From Melastoma dodecandrum (lineage: Eukaryota; Streptophyta; Magnoliopsida; Myrtales; Melastomataceae), in assembly GCA_029817715.1 (NCBI GenBank), contig JARUPY010000190.1, forward strand, positions 4,402,001-4,466,000: a DNA stretch of 64,000 bases. Reading direction: 5' to 3'. The position numbers and the translations under genes are program-made. The notes under the pieces were generated by a model, which saw only the letters and a program-made list of their open reading frames with translations, had not been told where the DNA came from and did no database searches. The stretch's first letter is position 1, and every line of letters begins with the position of its first letter. Of the stretch, positions 22,699 through 35,324 are shown piece by piece.

Positions 22699-24049
22699 AT
22701 GGCTCCCGGCAGCGTTACATGGCAGGGCTGTCTCTGTCTCGCCCTTGGCTTTGTTCGTGCGGTGCTTGGAGACCTGTCGCCGACGCCTTCACCAAATGCT
22801 CCAGCAGGTTAGCCGGAATATCTCGAGGGCCTCATCATTGAGAAATTATCCTCTTGTTGCTGAGTTTTGTTCTCCAGGACATCTAGAGTGTCCACTCAAC
22901 TTCAGCGCTTTTCCTTACAAGCCAACGGGGGAATGCATCGGCCAACGGGCAAAGGCAACTTACTGGGGCAGCTACCGGACGACTGACTGCTGCCAAAATG
23001 CCCTTGTTATCCTTTCCCAGATGCTGGCCTCTCTTGCCTGGAAAACGCAAGGCAACATCTTCATCCCCAAACAACAGTGGGAAAGCTGCAGCTCTTACCT
23101 TCTCCACCAACAAACAGAGCGATCCAATTTGTGTAACTTCGAGAGTCTCACTAGTGGGAGCAGCTACTGCTCGAGCCTGACCCTTAAATCCGTGACGGGA
23201 ATGGATTCCTACGAGAGAGCACTGAAGAATTTAGCAATTTCAGTACTTCATACGAGGAAACGTGCACTGCCTGCAGTGTAGCTGTAATAAGCCTTAGGGA
23301 TGACCTGTTAAGGGAGGAAAAAGAGAACGATTCCGAGAAGGCGATATGTGGTGTCGCGGCCGTGATTGCTGTAGCTGCAACAAACATTGAAGATGCTTCT
23401 TGGGTTGATAGCTTCTATAGATGCCTGCCTGCATTGGACAAAGAGGGTAGGTACTCTGCTCAGTTCCATCTTCTCCGAGTCGATCGCTTCACTAGATCCT
23501 AATTTATCGATCATCCTTTCGTTACAGATTCCAATTACATCAAAGTCAGTAGTAAGTAAATAATCTCCATAATCAAAATTTCATATATTATGCCACTTCG
23601 AAGATTAGCGCAGGCGGAAGAAAGTCGTGTAATTTCACAGATTCTGCCTTCAAGGTACTGTTAGCGATGTTCATAGCACTGATCGGGGTAATCCTGGTCA
23701 TTTCGTTGATTAAATATGTGAATAAGCGCCAGAAGCCATCGCCGCCACCGCCGCCTCCGACTCCTCGTCCCAAGGATTTAACCATGGGGTCCAGCCTCTA
23801 TCAGTTCTCAAAAGCGGAGATAGAGAAGGCGATCAACTGGTGCAACATGAAGAGTCTTGGAAAAGGCAGTGCAGGCGAGGTGTTCAAAGGCTTGCTCCCG
23901 AGCGGACAAGTGGTCCCCATCAAGCACATAACCGAGAGCAACACATCAGACACCTTCAAGCGGGAAATCGATGGTCTCTCCCGGGTCAGGCATCCAAACC
24001 TTGTGTCTCTCCTCGGTTTCTGCATTGAAGAAGGGAAGCAGTACCTTGT
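22699..24049 (+). pseudogene. SPARK-type receptor-like kinase, 3'-truncated copy
   Basis: Exon 1 (22699-22807) encodes a signal peptide (M-A-P-G-S-V-T-W, then C-L-C-L-A-L-G-F). A 70-bp GT-AG intron leads to the Cys-rich SPARK-like ectodomain from 22878 (L-E-C-P-L-N-F, later D-C-C-Q-N-A). A frame break near 23205 is shared with the other copy. The membrane segment (I-A-L-I-G-V-I-L-V-I-S-L-I) and the start of the kinase (G-K-G-S-A-G-E-V-F) follow from about 23650. The VAIK motif reads V-P-I-K here. Sequence stops after Q-Y-L-V near 24049, where repeat S begins, so the catalytic loop and everything after are missing. Confidence 0.85.
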
Positions 24050-25659
24050 ATCGATCGCTCGTTCGTTCATTCGTCCATTAGATGTAACATGTGTGAAGTC
24101 TTAGTGTGTACACTTACGTGTCAAGACACTTTTATGTATTTATGGATAAATAATTAATAAAGGCAAGTATTTGTCATTAATTGTTTACATTGTAAATTAT
24201 TAATAATAATGTCCTACATATTAGTATATTAATATGAAATAGTCCGTTTTTGGATAAATGTTTAGAGGGGACATGAACATATAGATTATCGCTAAGTTTA
24301 ACTGAGGTCAAGATAGACCAATGGATAATGTATCCAGGTTATACTTAGGGGTATCCTGAGGTTAGGGTTACTGGACACGACCCGATTAAGAAGATACCAT
24401 ATATTGAATATCATTGGCCAATCATCTTTATGGACGAGTGTAACTGATCTTTTGACTTGAGACCTTCATTTATTCTATGCGTGGAGTTTGCGCACTTTGA
24501 CGTTGTTAAAAGTAGTCCTTAACCGGATTGTGAGTAATACGATTGTTGGGTGTGTGACAAAGCGTAGAGAGAATAGTGTTGAGTCAATATAGGATTCGCT
24601 CTCTTGGATTAGAGAGTTGACATCTAGGCCACTTGATAGAGATATTAGTGACTCTAAAATCGGCCATGGGAGGAATGTTTTACATTCAAGAGAGTCTAAT
24701 ATATCTTGGTAATCAAGTAAAACAATTAATTCGGTGATGATGTATTTTGCGCCGAATTAATTGGGATGCCAGTTAGATGAAAAGATTTAATTACACGGTA
24801 ATCAGTTCATAGTGGTTTATGATTTATAATCATTATCCTAAATTGTTAAAAATTGTTGTGAGACGGTTACCTTAGTTTGTGAATGGATATACACTGCCTT
24901 CGTGTATAGGACATAGAGGGTCGTACGCATAGCACGTAAACACGAACATTGTATTATTGATTATTTTAGTGGATACTAAAATTGATCCTTTTATTATTTC
25001 AGAATTAGAGTTAATTGGATTATTAATTTATTCTGAAATATCGGAAAACAAACAAGCTATAGACCATGATCGAATATGGATTTATTCGGGTAGATTTATA
25101 AAGGATATATATTAAATATTTACTTATTGACTGAGATATTATATCCGATATATTTTATTTAATTAAATTATTTTAATGTATGTGTCGTTATTTTGAACGG
25201 ATAGAATAAATTATTTATTTATTTTGAATCTGAGTTGATTTCTTTCCATTAATTGTGCCAATTAATTTATTTCGTTAAGATTGATTTATTTTGAGAAAAT
25301 GGAAGATACAGTGTGGGAGAGAGTCTTGTGACTGGAGAAATTATTCCGGAAAAAGAAGCACGTACGATTCAAGCTTATTTTCCGTATTTTCTTCTTCGTC
25401 GTTCCAAGAGGCTAGCACCTATCGGATCGTCAAGTGTTCGTGATTGTGTGCGCATGAATACCGCTAGATGAGTCACACTTGGAGCTCTCAATTGTTCGTG
25501 ACTACGCTTTGTTTATTCGGAGATTTTAAGTTACGATTCCCACGTAAGAATTATTTTTATTCTTTACCAAAATTATTTCTATCATACGTACCATGAGATC
25601 AGATTATTTTAGGCTGAAAAATATCGTTTTACTGCTTCCGCTGTGCCCAAATTTTAACA
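24049..25659 (+). repeat. repeats S and R, copy 2
   Basis: S (24049-24675) directly follows the truncated kinase. R (24676-25659) runs TGTTTTACATTC to TTTTAACA. Same arrangement as 14003-15661. The direct-repeat layout R (21363), kinase, S, R (24676) resembles an LTR element that picked up a gene piece, but unit 4 has the kinase without the second R. Confidence 0.6.
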
Positions 25660-25909
25660 GGTATGTCACCATTTTTCTTTCTTACAACATGGGGATCGTC
25701 CTGTCTTAGCAAAGTGGGGGATATATAAAGAGGTGTACAGTTGTCTCATGAAATTTCGAGTCATTTTTTGGACAATTGTGAAAGGGGGGTGGGGAATGGG
25801 CTGTCTTTAAACAAATGGAATGTTGTCTCATGAAAGTGGAACAACTTAAAAAACACAAAACATATGCTTTGCCCTTAAATATCATACTTAAAAATGTGAT
25901 TTTGGACTT
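25660..25909. other. spacer before upstream block, unit 3
   Basis: Shared with 15662-15930; no gene. Confidence 0.35.
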
Positions 25910-26716
25910 AGTAAAGGTGGTGTGAGAATATGGAGCTAATCACATGGACAGAAAAACCAAGAGGAACTAAATGACAAAAGCACCCCAATTATCATTAATC
26001 ACGCTTATGCTCAGTGCTTAAGCGGAGCCGTTTATCTTCAGTTTCGGCGTGCTCTTATCCTTCGTTGTATAGCCACCTTTCAATCTTCGAGGCTTTTGCA
26101 CGACGAAGACAGGGTGTTATTCTTCTGCTTCTTCAGGCGAATGGATCCGGGCGATGAAGCTATCTTGAGGAGAAAATGCGCTGCCGTTTTAAACATGTAG
26201 CAGACCGCCGCATGATCGAGCTTGTCACACCGTTCAGCTCGTCGCAGGCGTATTTTCCATAAACGGAGATAATCACACGCTTTATTTATTTTATTTTTTT
26301 TTACCACGCATTATTATTTAGTAATGATGTCGGGCTCGAGGGCTATGTAGGAACCGGGGTAGTTCCAGATAGATAAGAGTTTCATCTCGTTTGGGTGTTG
26401 GAGAATTTATACGTGTTGACTAATAAGCCTTACGTGGGTGTTGGGTCTATTCTCTGGTACTTCACGCGACTGGCCTCTGCACTGAAGCCTGAAGGGCGAC
26501 TGAAGGGAGTGTTGGGCTGTGCCATTACGAGAGATCCCATCCCGGGAAGCATAAAGAGAGCCAGGATGGAGGAGCTGCCGGCGAAACAATCCATGAAGAG
26601 CTTTTAGCTTCTTAAGGACTTGGATGGGTGAACTAAAAAGGGTGGGAAAGAGGAAGGAAGGAAGGACAGGGGGACGGACAAGTGATCCATCCAGTCCTGC
26701 TAGACAAATGTAATGT
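25910..26716 (+). promoter_or_regulatory. shared NLR upstream block, unit 3, distal part
   Basis: Same block as 4662 and 15931 but cut by the Tat retrotransposon. The final AATGT (26712-26716) is the left copy of the target duplication. The proximal part resumes at 39720. Confidence 0.75.
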
Positions 26717-27724
26717 TGTTGACATGGCAAATAATTTTGGGCCTGAACTTAGAACAGAAACCCAGTAATCCTTCAAGTCATACTCCGAGTCGGCCCGAGA
26801 TACAGTCGTCATTAGGTCGACTCATGACAAAGTCGACTAGGTCGACTCATGACGAAGTCGACTAGGTCGACTTATGAACGGGGTCGACTAGGTCGACTCA
26901 CAACGGAAGAATATGGTAATCAAAGTCAACCAAGATTACTCGACAGTAGCTAGGCCTACTAGTAGGGTCAAGTCGACGGAATTTTGGATAAGTCGACCAA
27001 GTCGATCGTAGTCCGTACAGATCAGTCAAGTCGACAAAATTGAAATAAATTTATTTTCAAACACGTTTGTGAAGGATCGTAACTGATCTTAAATATCCAG
27101 GAACGTGATCCCATATATCAAGGAGGTTGTTAAGACACTCCCACGATATTAGGGATCACGATCTATAACACGATCTGCAAAAACGATCTATCTGTTACGT
27201 GTTGATCACGTACAAGTCCTCTATAAATAGCAGAGGAATTTTTAAGAAAAGGACACGACCATACACAGCCAAAACTCTGAAGTTTGTTCGTCAACCTTAG
27301 GAATTAGATGCCCTGACCGACAGAGTGAGCTCGTAGGGCCTTTGCCGTCAATCCTCCGCCAGCGACACCACCGACGAAGTGAGCTCGTAGGGCCTTCGTC
27401 ACAACTCTCCACCAGCGACCACCCCCGACGAAGCGAGCTTCCAAGGCCTTCGTCACGACCTTCCGCCAGCAACCACCACAGACGGAGCGAGCTTCCAAGG
27501 CCTTCGTCACGCGTTCTCCGCCGCTACAAGATCCCACATCGTCACCACCGTTTCCCTTTTTCCCTTTTAATGGCTGTAAGCCCTTTACTTTTAATTCTCT
27601 AAAGATTGTAAGACTTGCATTATTTCTGTATAAAGTTAGTGCATCTTCTTACTGGCGACCACAATACAACTACTGTGAGTCCATTGCCAAATATTTCCGA
27701 CGTGATCCGTTCCGCGCGCGAACA
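26717..27724 (+). repeat. 5' LTR of the Tat element
   Basis: Starts TGTTGACATGG and ends GCGCGAACA. It includes GTCGAC-rich direct repeats (about 26810-26895), a TATA box CTATAAATAG at 27221-27230, and a 54-bp tandem array (27317 to about 27530). Compared with the 3' LTR I count about a dozen substitutions, a 9-bp extra segment near 27000, and lack of a 28-bp segment near 27316. Confidence 0.93.
27317..27530 (+). repeat. 54-bp tandem repeat array in the LTR (about four units)
   Basis: Units begin near 27317, 27371, 27425 and 27479, each with CGACGAAGYGAGCT followed by AAGGCCTTCGTCAC-like sequence. The array lies downstream of the TATA box, so it is probably in R/U5. The period is a multiple of three, which keeps frames open and creates spurious ORFs. 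It is repeated in the 3' LTR from about 39313. Confidence 0.8.
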
Positions 27725-27730
27725 CGTTTT

Positions 27731-27748
27731 TGGCGACCACAGTGGGAG
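27731..27748 (+). other. primer-binding site of the Tat element
   Basis: TGGCGACCACAGTGGGAG, six bases after the 5' LTR, begins with TGG as needed to pair with a tRNA CCA end. The complement suggests tRNA-Arg, the primer known for related Ogre/Tat elements; I could not check a tRNA set. Confidence 0.65.
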
Positions 27749-27782
27749 GATGTTAAGAAAAAAAGAGAGATCTTAGTCTCAA

Positions 27783-30700
27783 ATGCCGAGAAATACTCGA
27801 AGCCGCGAGTCTCAGAATCCCTTAGATGGGGAAAACCAGGAACTTCCTCCTGGAATGAACTTGGAAGCGCCGGCCCCAGGAGGCCAGGCAGCTACAAACC
27901 AGTCAGAACTTCCTCCGGGAATGGACTTGCCAGCGCCGGCCCTAGGAGGCCAGACAGCTACAAACCAGTCCACCTTTGATTCACATACCCCGTCCGAATT
28001 TATTTCAAGACTGGAGTTCCACAAGGAACTGGGGGATGTGCGTCAGGAGTTGACTGATATGAAGGGTATTCTAATGGATGTCCAAACTCTAATAGGGCGT
28101 CTTTCTGGCCCGAGAAACGAGGAAAGAGTAAGACCTCGTATGAGAGAAACCCCCTTTAGGGAGTCTACGTTCATGACAGACGCTCGACGGACTGCTCAAG
28201 GGCCACGTAACGTGACTTTTGAGCAATCTGAGATAAGGACAAATGCTCTTTTCGAACCCGGGAATCTGGTTCCCCCTGGTCGACCCTCTTCTTCACGTAA
28301 TCGACCAACGAATACGTATTGGAATGAGGCAGAAGACTTTCAAGAGGAAACAGATCGAGGGGAGGATTTTATTCCGTCTCGTCGCCCTGGAAAAGAACCT
28401 GTAATCGACGCGACTGGAGACCCTTATGAGCTTGGGTCCCGAGGTGGAAACTTTCGGGAGGAGCCTTCTTTCTACATGAGGGATCCAGCGAATCAGGCAA
28501 TGGGGGAAAGATCTCCGTACAGCCCGATAAGGTCGACTCGACCTCCAGCGCTGGTCCCAGTAGGCGGTGTACCCCCAGACTTGAGGGAGGCCATAACTCA
28601 GGTTATAGAGCAAGTCGTCCCCGGAATAGCTCGGCGAGACGATGCCTATTTGTACAGGTCTCCCTATCCTGCATATGTCGACAGGGATTTCCCTCTACCT
28701 AGAGGTTATAAGGTGCCCGACTTTACTCGTTTTTCGGGTGAAGATGAAATGACCCCACTCGAGCATGTCGCTCGCTTCTCTCACCAACTTGGTGAGGCGG
28801 CTGGGAACGACTTTTGGAAACTGAAGCTCTTCCCTAACTCGTTAACGGGAGATGCCTTTACGTGGTATGCGAGTTTGCCGCCAGGGTCAGTAACCTCGTG
28901 GACTCAGATGCAGACTATGTTCGTTAAGACCTTTGCTCGACTGGACACCCCCATGTCGATGTTTGAGGTAATGCGCCTTAAGCAGGCTAACGGAGAACAC
29001 CCGGGGCAGTTTCTAATGAAACTTAGGAAGGCCCTACTGCGGTGTACACCCCCCATACCGGAGAAGGATCAATTACTTCTCGCATTAAATGCGCTGACTA
29101 TCCCGTTCCGGAAAAAGCTGCAGGGCGAGCGCTTTGCTGACCTGTATGACTTAGCAAGGAGGGCTACTGAGTATTATCAGCTCCTTACGGAGGAAGCCCA
29201 ACTGACTCGAGCCTACCAAGTCGACACTTATGAAGTCGACATGGCGGAATTTGTCAAGGGGGAGTCGACTATATGCGATCCCCTGACTAAGAAGAATTCC
29301 AAAGCTAAGGCATCCCAAAAGAATGCCGAGGAAAGAAAATATTCTTTCGATATGGATAAAGTCGACGCTATATTTGACTGGCTATATCAAAGGAAAAGGA
29401 TTAGGCTTAAGCCCGGCCATCGAGTCCCTCAGACAGAGAGGGAAAAGAATAGGAATTACTGCAAGTGGCATGGGTCCTTCACCCATGCTACCAAGGACTG
29501 TTTGTCCTTTAGAAATATCATCCAGGATTTAATAGAGTCTAAAGAGCTCCGTTTTCCCGAGGTCGACGAAGTCGCCGTGGTGGATGATAGTCCATTCGGG
29601 GATGAAGTCGTCATTCATACGTTTGACATATTTGATGCTGAGGTTAATCTCTTAGAAGTTATTAACGACTCTGCTGCACCCTCGCAGGATTTACAAGCAA
29701 CCGGCGAGACTTTGGTGGCTAATGCCCTGATGAAGCGACTGGCTGAGCGTGGGGTCTTCATTCTGCCCAAAGGAAGGGAGAAGTGGCTATGCCACTGGCA
29801 CTTGAACGACACTCATACTACGGATCAGTGCCACACGTTCAAGAAGTACCTACTGGACAGCAAGACAGAGGAGTGGTACGACTTGACCCCGTTCGAGGAA
29901 GCAGCAATGTCGCTGAACACTCCCCGAGGATCTTCTCATGCCCTCAAAAGCCCTCCTAGCGCAGATCGCCGATTGGCCTTGCGAGGAGGAAGAGGAGGCC
30001 CCCAGGGTCACAAGGGGAATGGAGAGGCAGTCGCCCGGGGAACAGAACGCCCGGCACGACGACTGGAGTTCATAGACTCGTCTGGCCAAAGGGTCATCAA
30101 ACAGGGATACACTAGAGCTACCCCTGTCAAGGAGATTAGACCGGTAGAGGAGCATAAGGAAGCAGACCAACCTCAGCAGGCCGTGAATCGCAGGCCCCGC
30201 TACGCTTCGAAGACAGTTGATCCTCAGGAAATGCGGAGGGGGCCACCCATTGCCCAATTCCTGGACGAAAAGCTGTTGTGCCAAAAGTGCAAGCTGATCG
30301 CTCACAACCGCATACTCATCACCCAGCTCTGCACAGCATGCTGCGTTAACTACTTCTTGCGGCTCGTCGACTTATCCGCAAAAGGGGAGATGCTGGTGAA
30401 GGCAGTCCGTCCTGAGGGCTCAGGTAATTCGAACCCTAACAAGCCCTCTTCGAATAGGCCGGCAGATAACCCTGTGCAGGTAGGATATGACCCAGCCGAC
30501 GGAAGGTTTGTGGAGGTAAGTCGACTTCCTTTTGGTTCTAAGAAACCAAGGTTTGTCAAAGCGCTTAACCCTTCGTCTCAATGGCAGAAGGCGGAAAGGA
30601 AGGTTACGCTTCCCGTGAGGGTTCAAAAGAGAAAAGAAAGGCGTCTAAGTCACGCCCAGAAGAAGCCAAGAATGACCCCTGTGATGCCACCCTTTGGCGG

Positions 30701-31265
30701 GAACCACGCCACAGGGAAACAAGTCGCAGAGCCCGAGCGGGTCGAGTCTACTGACTACTCGGAAGACCCAGGCTCGAGCTTCAACTACACTCCTCTACGA
30801 GGAGATAAGCCCTGCGACTTCAACGCAGAGCAATGGCCCCTCGTGAGCTGTAACGCTCTTACCCTCCCTGCGGAGTTCGCCTGCAACGACAAGTCGGAGG
30901 CACCGGAAGGTAAAACTCTCGACTCTAAAGTCATTACATTTCCTTCTGGCTTCCCTCTGCACTGGTTGAGGAAACCATCAGATCGCATGAAACAGCATAT
31001 GCATTCGCTGTACATCTCAGCCACCTTTGATGGTGTCTTAGTGGGCCGAGTCTTAATAGACAATGGCGCCACTGTCAATGTTCTTCCCCTTGCCAAGTTT
31101 AGATTACTTGGGTACAAGCCTAGCGAGTTGGTGCGAACCGACGTAGCTGTAAGTGGCTTTAACGGGAGAAAATCCGAGTGCCTGGGTATATGCTCCGTGC
31201 GCCTAGGCGTCGGGAGACGAGCAGGAAACTGCTTTCTTTGTAATCGATATAGCCCCTTCATTTAA
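27783..31265 (+). pseudogene. Tat element gag and protease
   Basis: A frame of 1,160 codons from ATG 27783. The capsid-like gag region lies around codons 310-480 (W-K-L-K-L-F, then D-A-F-T-W-Y). It is followed by unusual zinc-binding clusters, C-K-W-H...H...C near 29460 and C-H-W-H...C near 29790, and a Cys-rich patch near 30280. The aspartic protease site reads L-I-D-N-G-A-T near 31060. The frame is lost near 31225: protease homology continues in another frame to a stop at 31758, while this frame ends at 31265. In the family gag and protease form the particle and process its proteins. No separate upstream ORF1 is evident. Confidence 0.85.
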
Positions 31266-34200
31266 TGCACTTTTAGGACGCGATTGGCTTCATAAGGCCG
31301 CCGCAATTCCATCTACTTTGCATAGGGAGTTAATCTTATGGCTTGACTCCGAAATAGAAATCGTTAAGGCTGATGAATACTCCTGTTGTGACAAGGGTAT
31401 TTTGCATACAGAGACGTGTAAGACAATCAAGGACCTTACTCTGGATCAGCGCTACAAGCTGGGAGACCCCACAGTCGGACCCCTAGGTGAACCTTCTGGG
31501 AAGTTCGACTTCATCGTAAGCTATGGCACCTCTCACCCCAAGCCTGACGAAGGACCCATTGTGCCAACAGGATGGGGGCCCGACTTCACAGACAAGGACA
31601 TAGATGAGGTTCTGCAGGAGGTAGTCACGACCAAGGATGGAGGCGAGACGAACAACAGCCCAAGCGGCAACAAGGAAGAAGCACCTAAGAGCCAAGAGAG
31701 CGCTGCGACGGAGTTGGAGCCCGATAGACTCCTACACGAAGGGATGTATGGACAGTGAGGAGAAAGGTCATGCAGTCACTGATATCCTACAGCGACTTCA
31801 GAAGCATGTTAGGATGTCTAGGAAAGTAGGATGCCAAATAGGCAACATCAATCTCGAAGCTAGGTCATGTAATAACGTTGACACCGATTTAGGTGGTGTC
31901 CAGAGTCGTGAGTCACTGATGATGCCATGTGACTCACTCGTAGGCGTCAATTTAGGCGAGGCATCAAGCCCTCGAATTGTTTTCATCAGTTCCTCAATGA
32001 ATAAAGAACTTTTCAATTCTATCAAAGCTGCTCTAGAAGAGTTTAAAGACTGTTTCGCTTGGGATTACACCGAGATGCCTGGCCTAGATCGCCAACTTGT
32101 GGAACACAAGTTACCAATCAAAACGGGATTTAAACCAGTCCAACAGGCGCCGAGGAGAATGACTCATGAAGTCACTCAAGCGGTATTCGAGGAAGTCAAG
32201 AAGCTCTTTAAAGCTGGATATATAAGGACGTCAAGGTACACCGAATGGATATCCAGTATAGTTCCGGTCATTAAGAAAAATGGTAAGATTAGAGTTTGCA
32301 TCGACTTCAGAGACTTGAATCGTGCCACTCCAAAGGATGAGTACCCAATGCCTATCGCAGACGACTTAGTCGACAAGACTGCAGGGCACCAAATTATGTC
32401 CTTCATGGATGGTTTTTCAGGATATAACCAAATCTTCCTAGCTGAGGAGGATATCCATAAAACTGCGTTCAGGTGTCCCTTAGGCATTTTCGAATGGGTA
32501 GTCATGCCATTCGGACTCAAAAACGCTGGGGGCAACCTACCAACGAGCCATTAACGCTATATTTGATGCCTCGATTAACAAAACAGTCGAAGTATACATA
32601 GACGATATAGTGGTCAAGTCGCAAGACGAGAAGTCACATGTTAATGACCTTAGAAATGCTTTCATTCAAATGAGAAAGCATCAGCTCAAACTAAACCCTC
32701 TCAAATGTGCCTTCGGAGTCAGAGCAGGACATTTCCTAGGGTTCCTAGTCCATCAACGTGGCATAGAAGTCGACCAGAACAAAGTGAATGCCATTCAAAG
32801 ATTGAACCCTCCGAGTAATAAGAAGCAGTTACAGGCTTTCTTAGGAAGGGTCAATTATCTAAGGCGATTTATTGGTAACGTCGCTGGACGGACAGAAGTT
32901 TTTTCGACTTTACTGAAGGCGAAGGGAAATTTTGTGTGGAGCGACGAACACCAAAAAGCATTTGAAGGCTTAAAGGAGTATTTAATGAAGCCGCCTGTGC
33001 TTGCCCCTCCTCGGATAGGAAAGCCCTATCTGCTTTACGTGGCAGCGACTGAATCAGTCATTGGTGCCATGTTAGCCCAAGAGGCGGAGGACAAAACTGA
33101 GATAGCGGATTACTATTTGTCAAGACATCTGACTGCCACAAAAAAGCGCTATACAATTAAGGAGAAGTTGTGCCTATCAGTCTTCTATGCTGTTAAGAAG
33201 CTGAGACATTATATCGGATCCCAAGAGGTTCATGTTATTGCCAAGTCTCCAGTCATAAAATACTTTTTCGAAAGTCCCCTATTGACCGGAAGAATTAGTA
33301 AATGGAGCTTGGTCCTATCCGCATACGATCTGCGTTTCAAACCTCAACAGTCGGTGAAAGGGCAGGCCTTAGCCGACTTCTTAGTGAACCACGATCCATC
33401 TACATCAATCGATCAAGAGGAGTCCCTTGAGGATGTCTGGCAAGCTTGGTTTGATGGATCCTCGGCGAAATCCGGCGTAGGCATAGGCCTCCACATACTT
33501 TCGCCACTAGGAAAGGACGTTCGCCTAGCATATCGTTTGTCGGCGACTCATACAAACAATGCGACTGAGTATGAAGCGTTGATCACACTCTTGAAGGAAT
33601 TATTAGCCTTGGGAGCCAGGAAAGCCAGAGTAATGGGAGACTCTCAACTAATTATTAACCAGATGAATGGCGACTCTCTATGTCAAGAGAAACTCACACC
33701 CTATCATCAAGTCGCTCGAAGGCTAGTCGAGCGGTTCGAAGCAATTACTTTCCTCTTTGTAGGCCGGGAGGAAAACACCATCGCTAACGACTTAGCTCAA
33801 AAAGCTTCGGGATACAAGGCTAGAGGAAGAAACGATTGTGTCCCCGAAATAACTTCTCATTTAGTCCCACAAAGCGATTTGTTCGCATTAGACATAATGA
33901 CAAGCGATAAGGATTGGAGGAGGCCAATCATCGACTTCCTCTCCGACCCAACACAAAAGGCGAGCCAAAGAATCAAGACTCAGGCTTTTTCGTACACCCT
34001 TATAGATGGGATACTTTACAGAAAGACCAAAGAAGGAGTCCTACTAAGGTGCGTCGACTTAGACGAAGCGACCCCAATTATGTTGGAGACTCACCAGGGT
34101 TTATGCGGATCTCACCAATCTGGCACCAAAATGTCTTGGACTATCCAAAGACATGGTTTTTACTAGCCATCAATGCTAAAGAACTGCATAGAAATGGCTA

Positions 34201-35207
34201 GGGGATGCCAAGAGTGTCAAAAACATGGTCCGGTGACAAGGGCCCCAGCGTCCGACTTAGTCTCAGTCGTCAAGCCTTGGCCATTTAGGTCTTGGGCTTT
34301 AGATATAATCGGGGAAATCCATCCGCACTCAAGTAAAGGTGACGCCTATATTCTAGTCGCCACCGATTATTTCACTAAATGGGTCGAGGCTCAGGTATAT
34401 AAGAAGATCGATCACAAAGAAGTGATCGATTTTCTTAAATCATTTATCATCTATAGATTTGGAATTCCCCAGAATATTGTAGTAGACAATGGCACCGCTT
34501 TCAATAATGAGAAAATGCGAGAATTCGCTACGGAGTTCGGTTTCTCGATCACCAACTCAACACCTTATTATCCTCAGGCGAATGGACAGGCTGAAGCTAC
34601 CAATAAACTCATAAAGAACAATATTCAGAAAATGGTTGGCGCAAATCCAAGAGAATGGCACCAACTATTACAAGACACTTTGTGGGCCTTAAGAGTTACT
34701 AAAAGAGAAAGCACAGGGGAAACCCCTTTTTCACTAGTATATGGGCAAGACGCCGTCCTACCTATTGAGGTTCGATACAAGTCGCTCAGGGTGACTCACC
34801 CTGATTTACAAGACGAGGCAATGTACCTCGCTTTGGACGAATTAGAGAAGAAGCGACTTGATGTAATAGACCGACTCGAGGTCCATAAACAAAGGATTGC
34901 TAGGCATTATAACAAAAAGGTTGTCCATAAGCACTTTAAAGTGGGCGACTTAGTTTGGAAGATGGTGCTACCCCTTAAATCGAAAGACCAAAATTTGGGT
35001 AAATGGTCCCCTAATTGGGAAGGTCCACATGAGGTATGTGAAACATACTCATCTAATAGCTATAGGCTTATGACGAGAAGTGGGGTCAGACATCCATTTA
35101 AAGTTAATGGTAAATATCTCAAACCCTATCGCGCGACTATTTGGGAAGCTCACCATAAAATCCTAAGACGAAGGACTCCGTTAATTTGGGAAACGCTTAA
35201 TTCCTAA
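31228..35207 (+). pseudogene. Tat element pol: RT, RNase H, archaeal RNase H, integrase
   Basis: Reverse transcriptase spans about 32090-32900 with the active site Y-I-D-D-I. A degenerate RNase H follows, lacking the first catalytic Asp (Y-V-A-A-T-E-S), then an archaeal-type RNase H (W-F-D-G-S-S, T-E-Y-E-A-L, M-G-D-S-Q) near 33450-33810. Integrase shows the HHCC finger and the D, D, E residues in A-L-D-I-I-G, V-D-N-G-T and G-Q-A-E-A-T. After the protease frameshift near 31225 the frame breaks again between 31730 and 31758, at an extra G near 32530, and at a TAG at 34164-34166 where tryptophan is expected. The enzyme set is complete but this copy could move only with help in trans. Confidence 0.9.
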
Positions 35208-35324
35208 GAAATCACGCTAGGCTTCAGTAACGCTGTCGAGCGTAATGGGCAAGAATTCATTTGGGACACAAGGAACTTGGTTTATTCAGTAAAACAAAAA
35301 CAATGGAATAACATTGTTCTTTGG

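Noticed and set aside
27342..27602. 86-codon ORF with repeated R-R-S-E-L motif (also at 39337)
   Set aside because: Produced by the 54-bp tandem array in the LTR; open because the period is a multiple of three.
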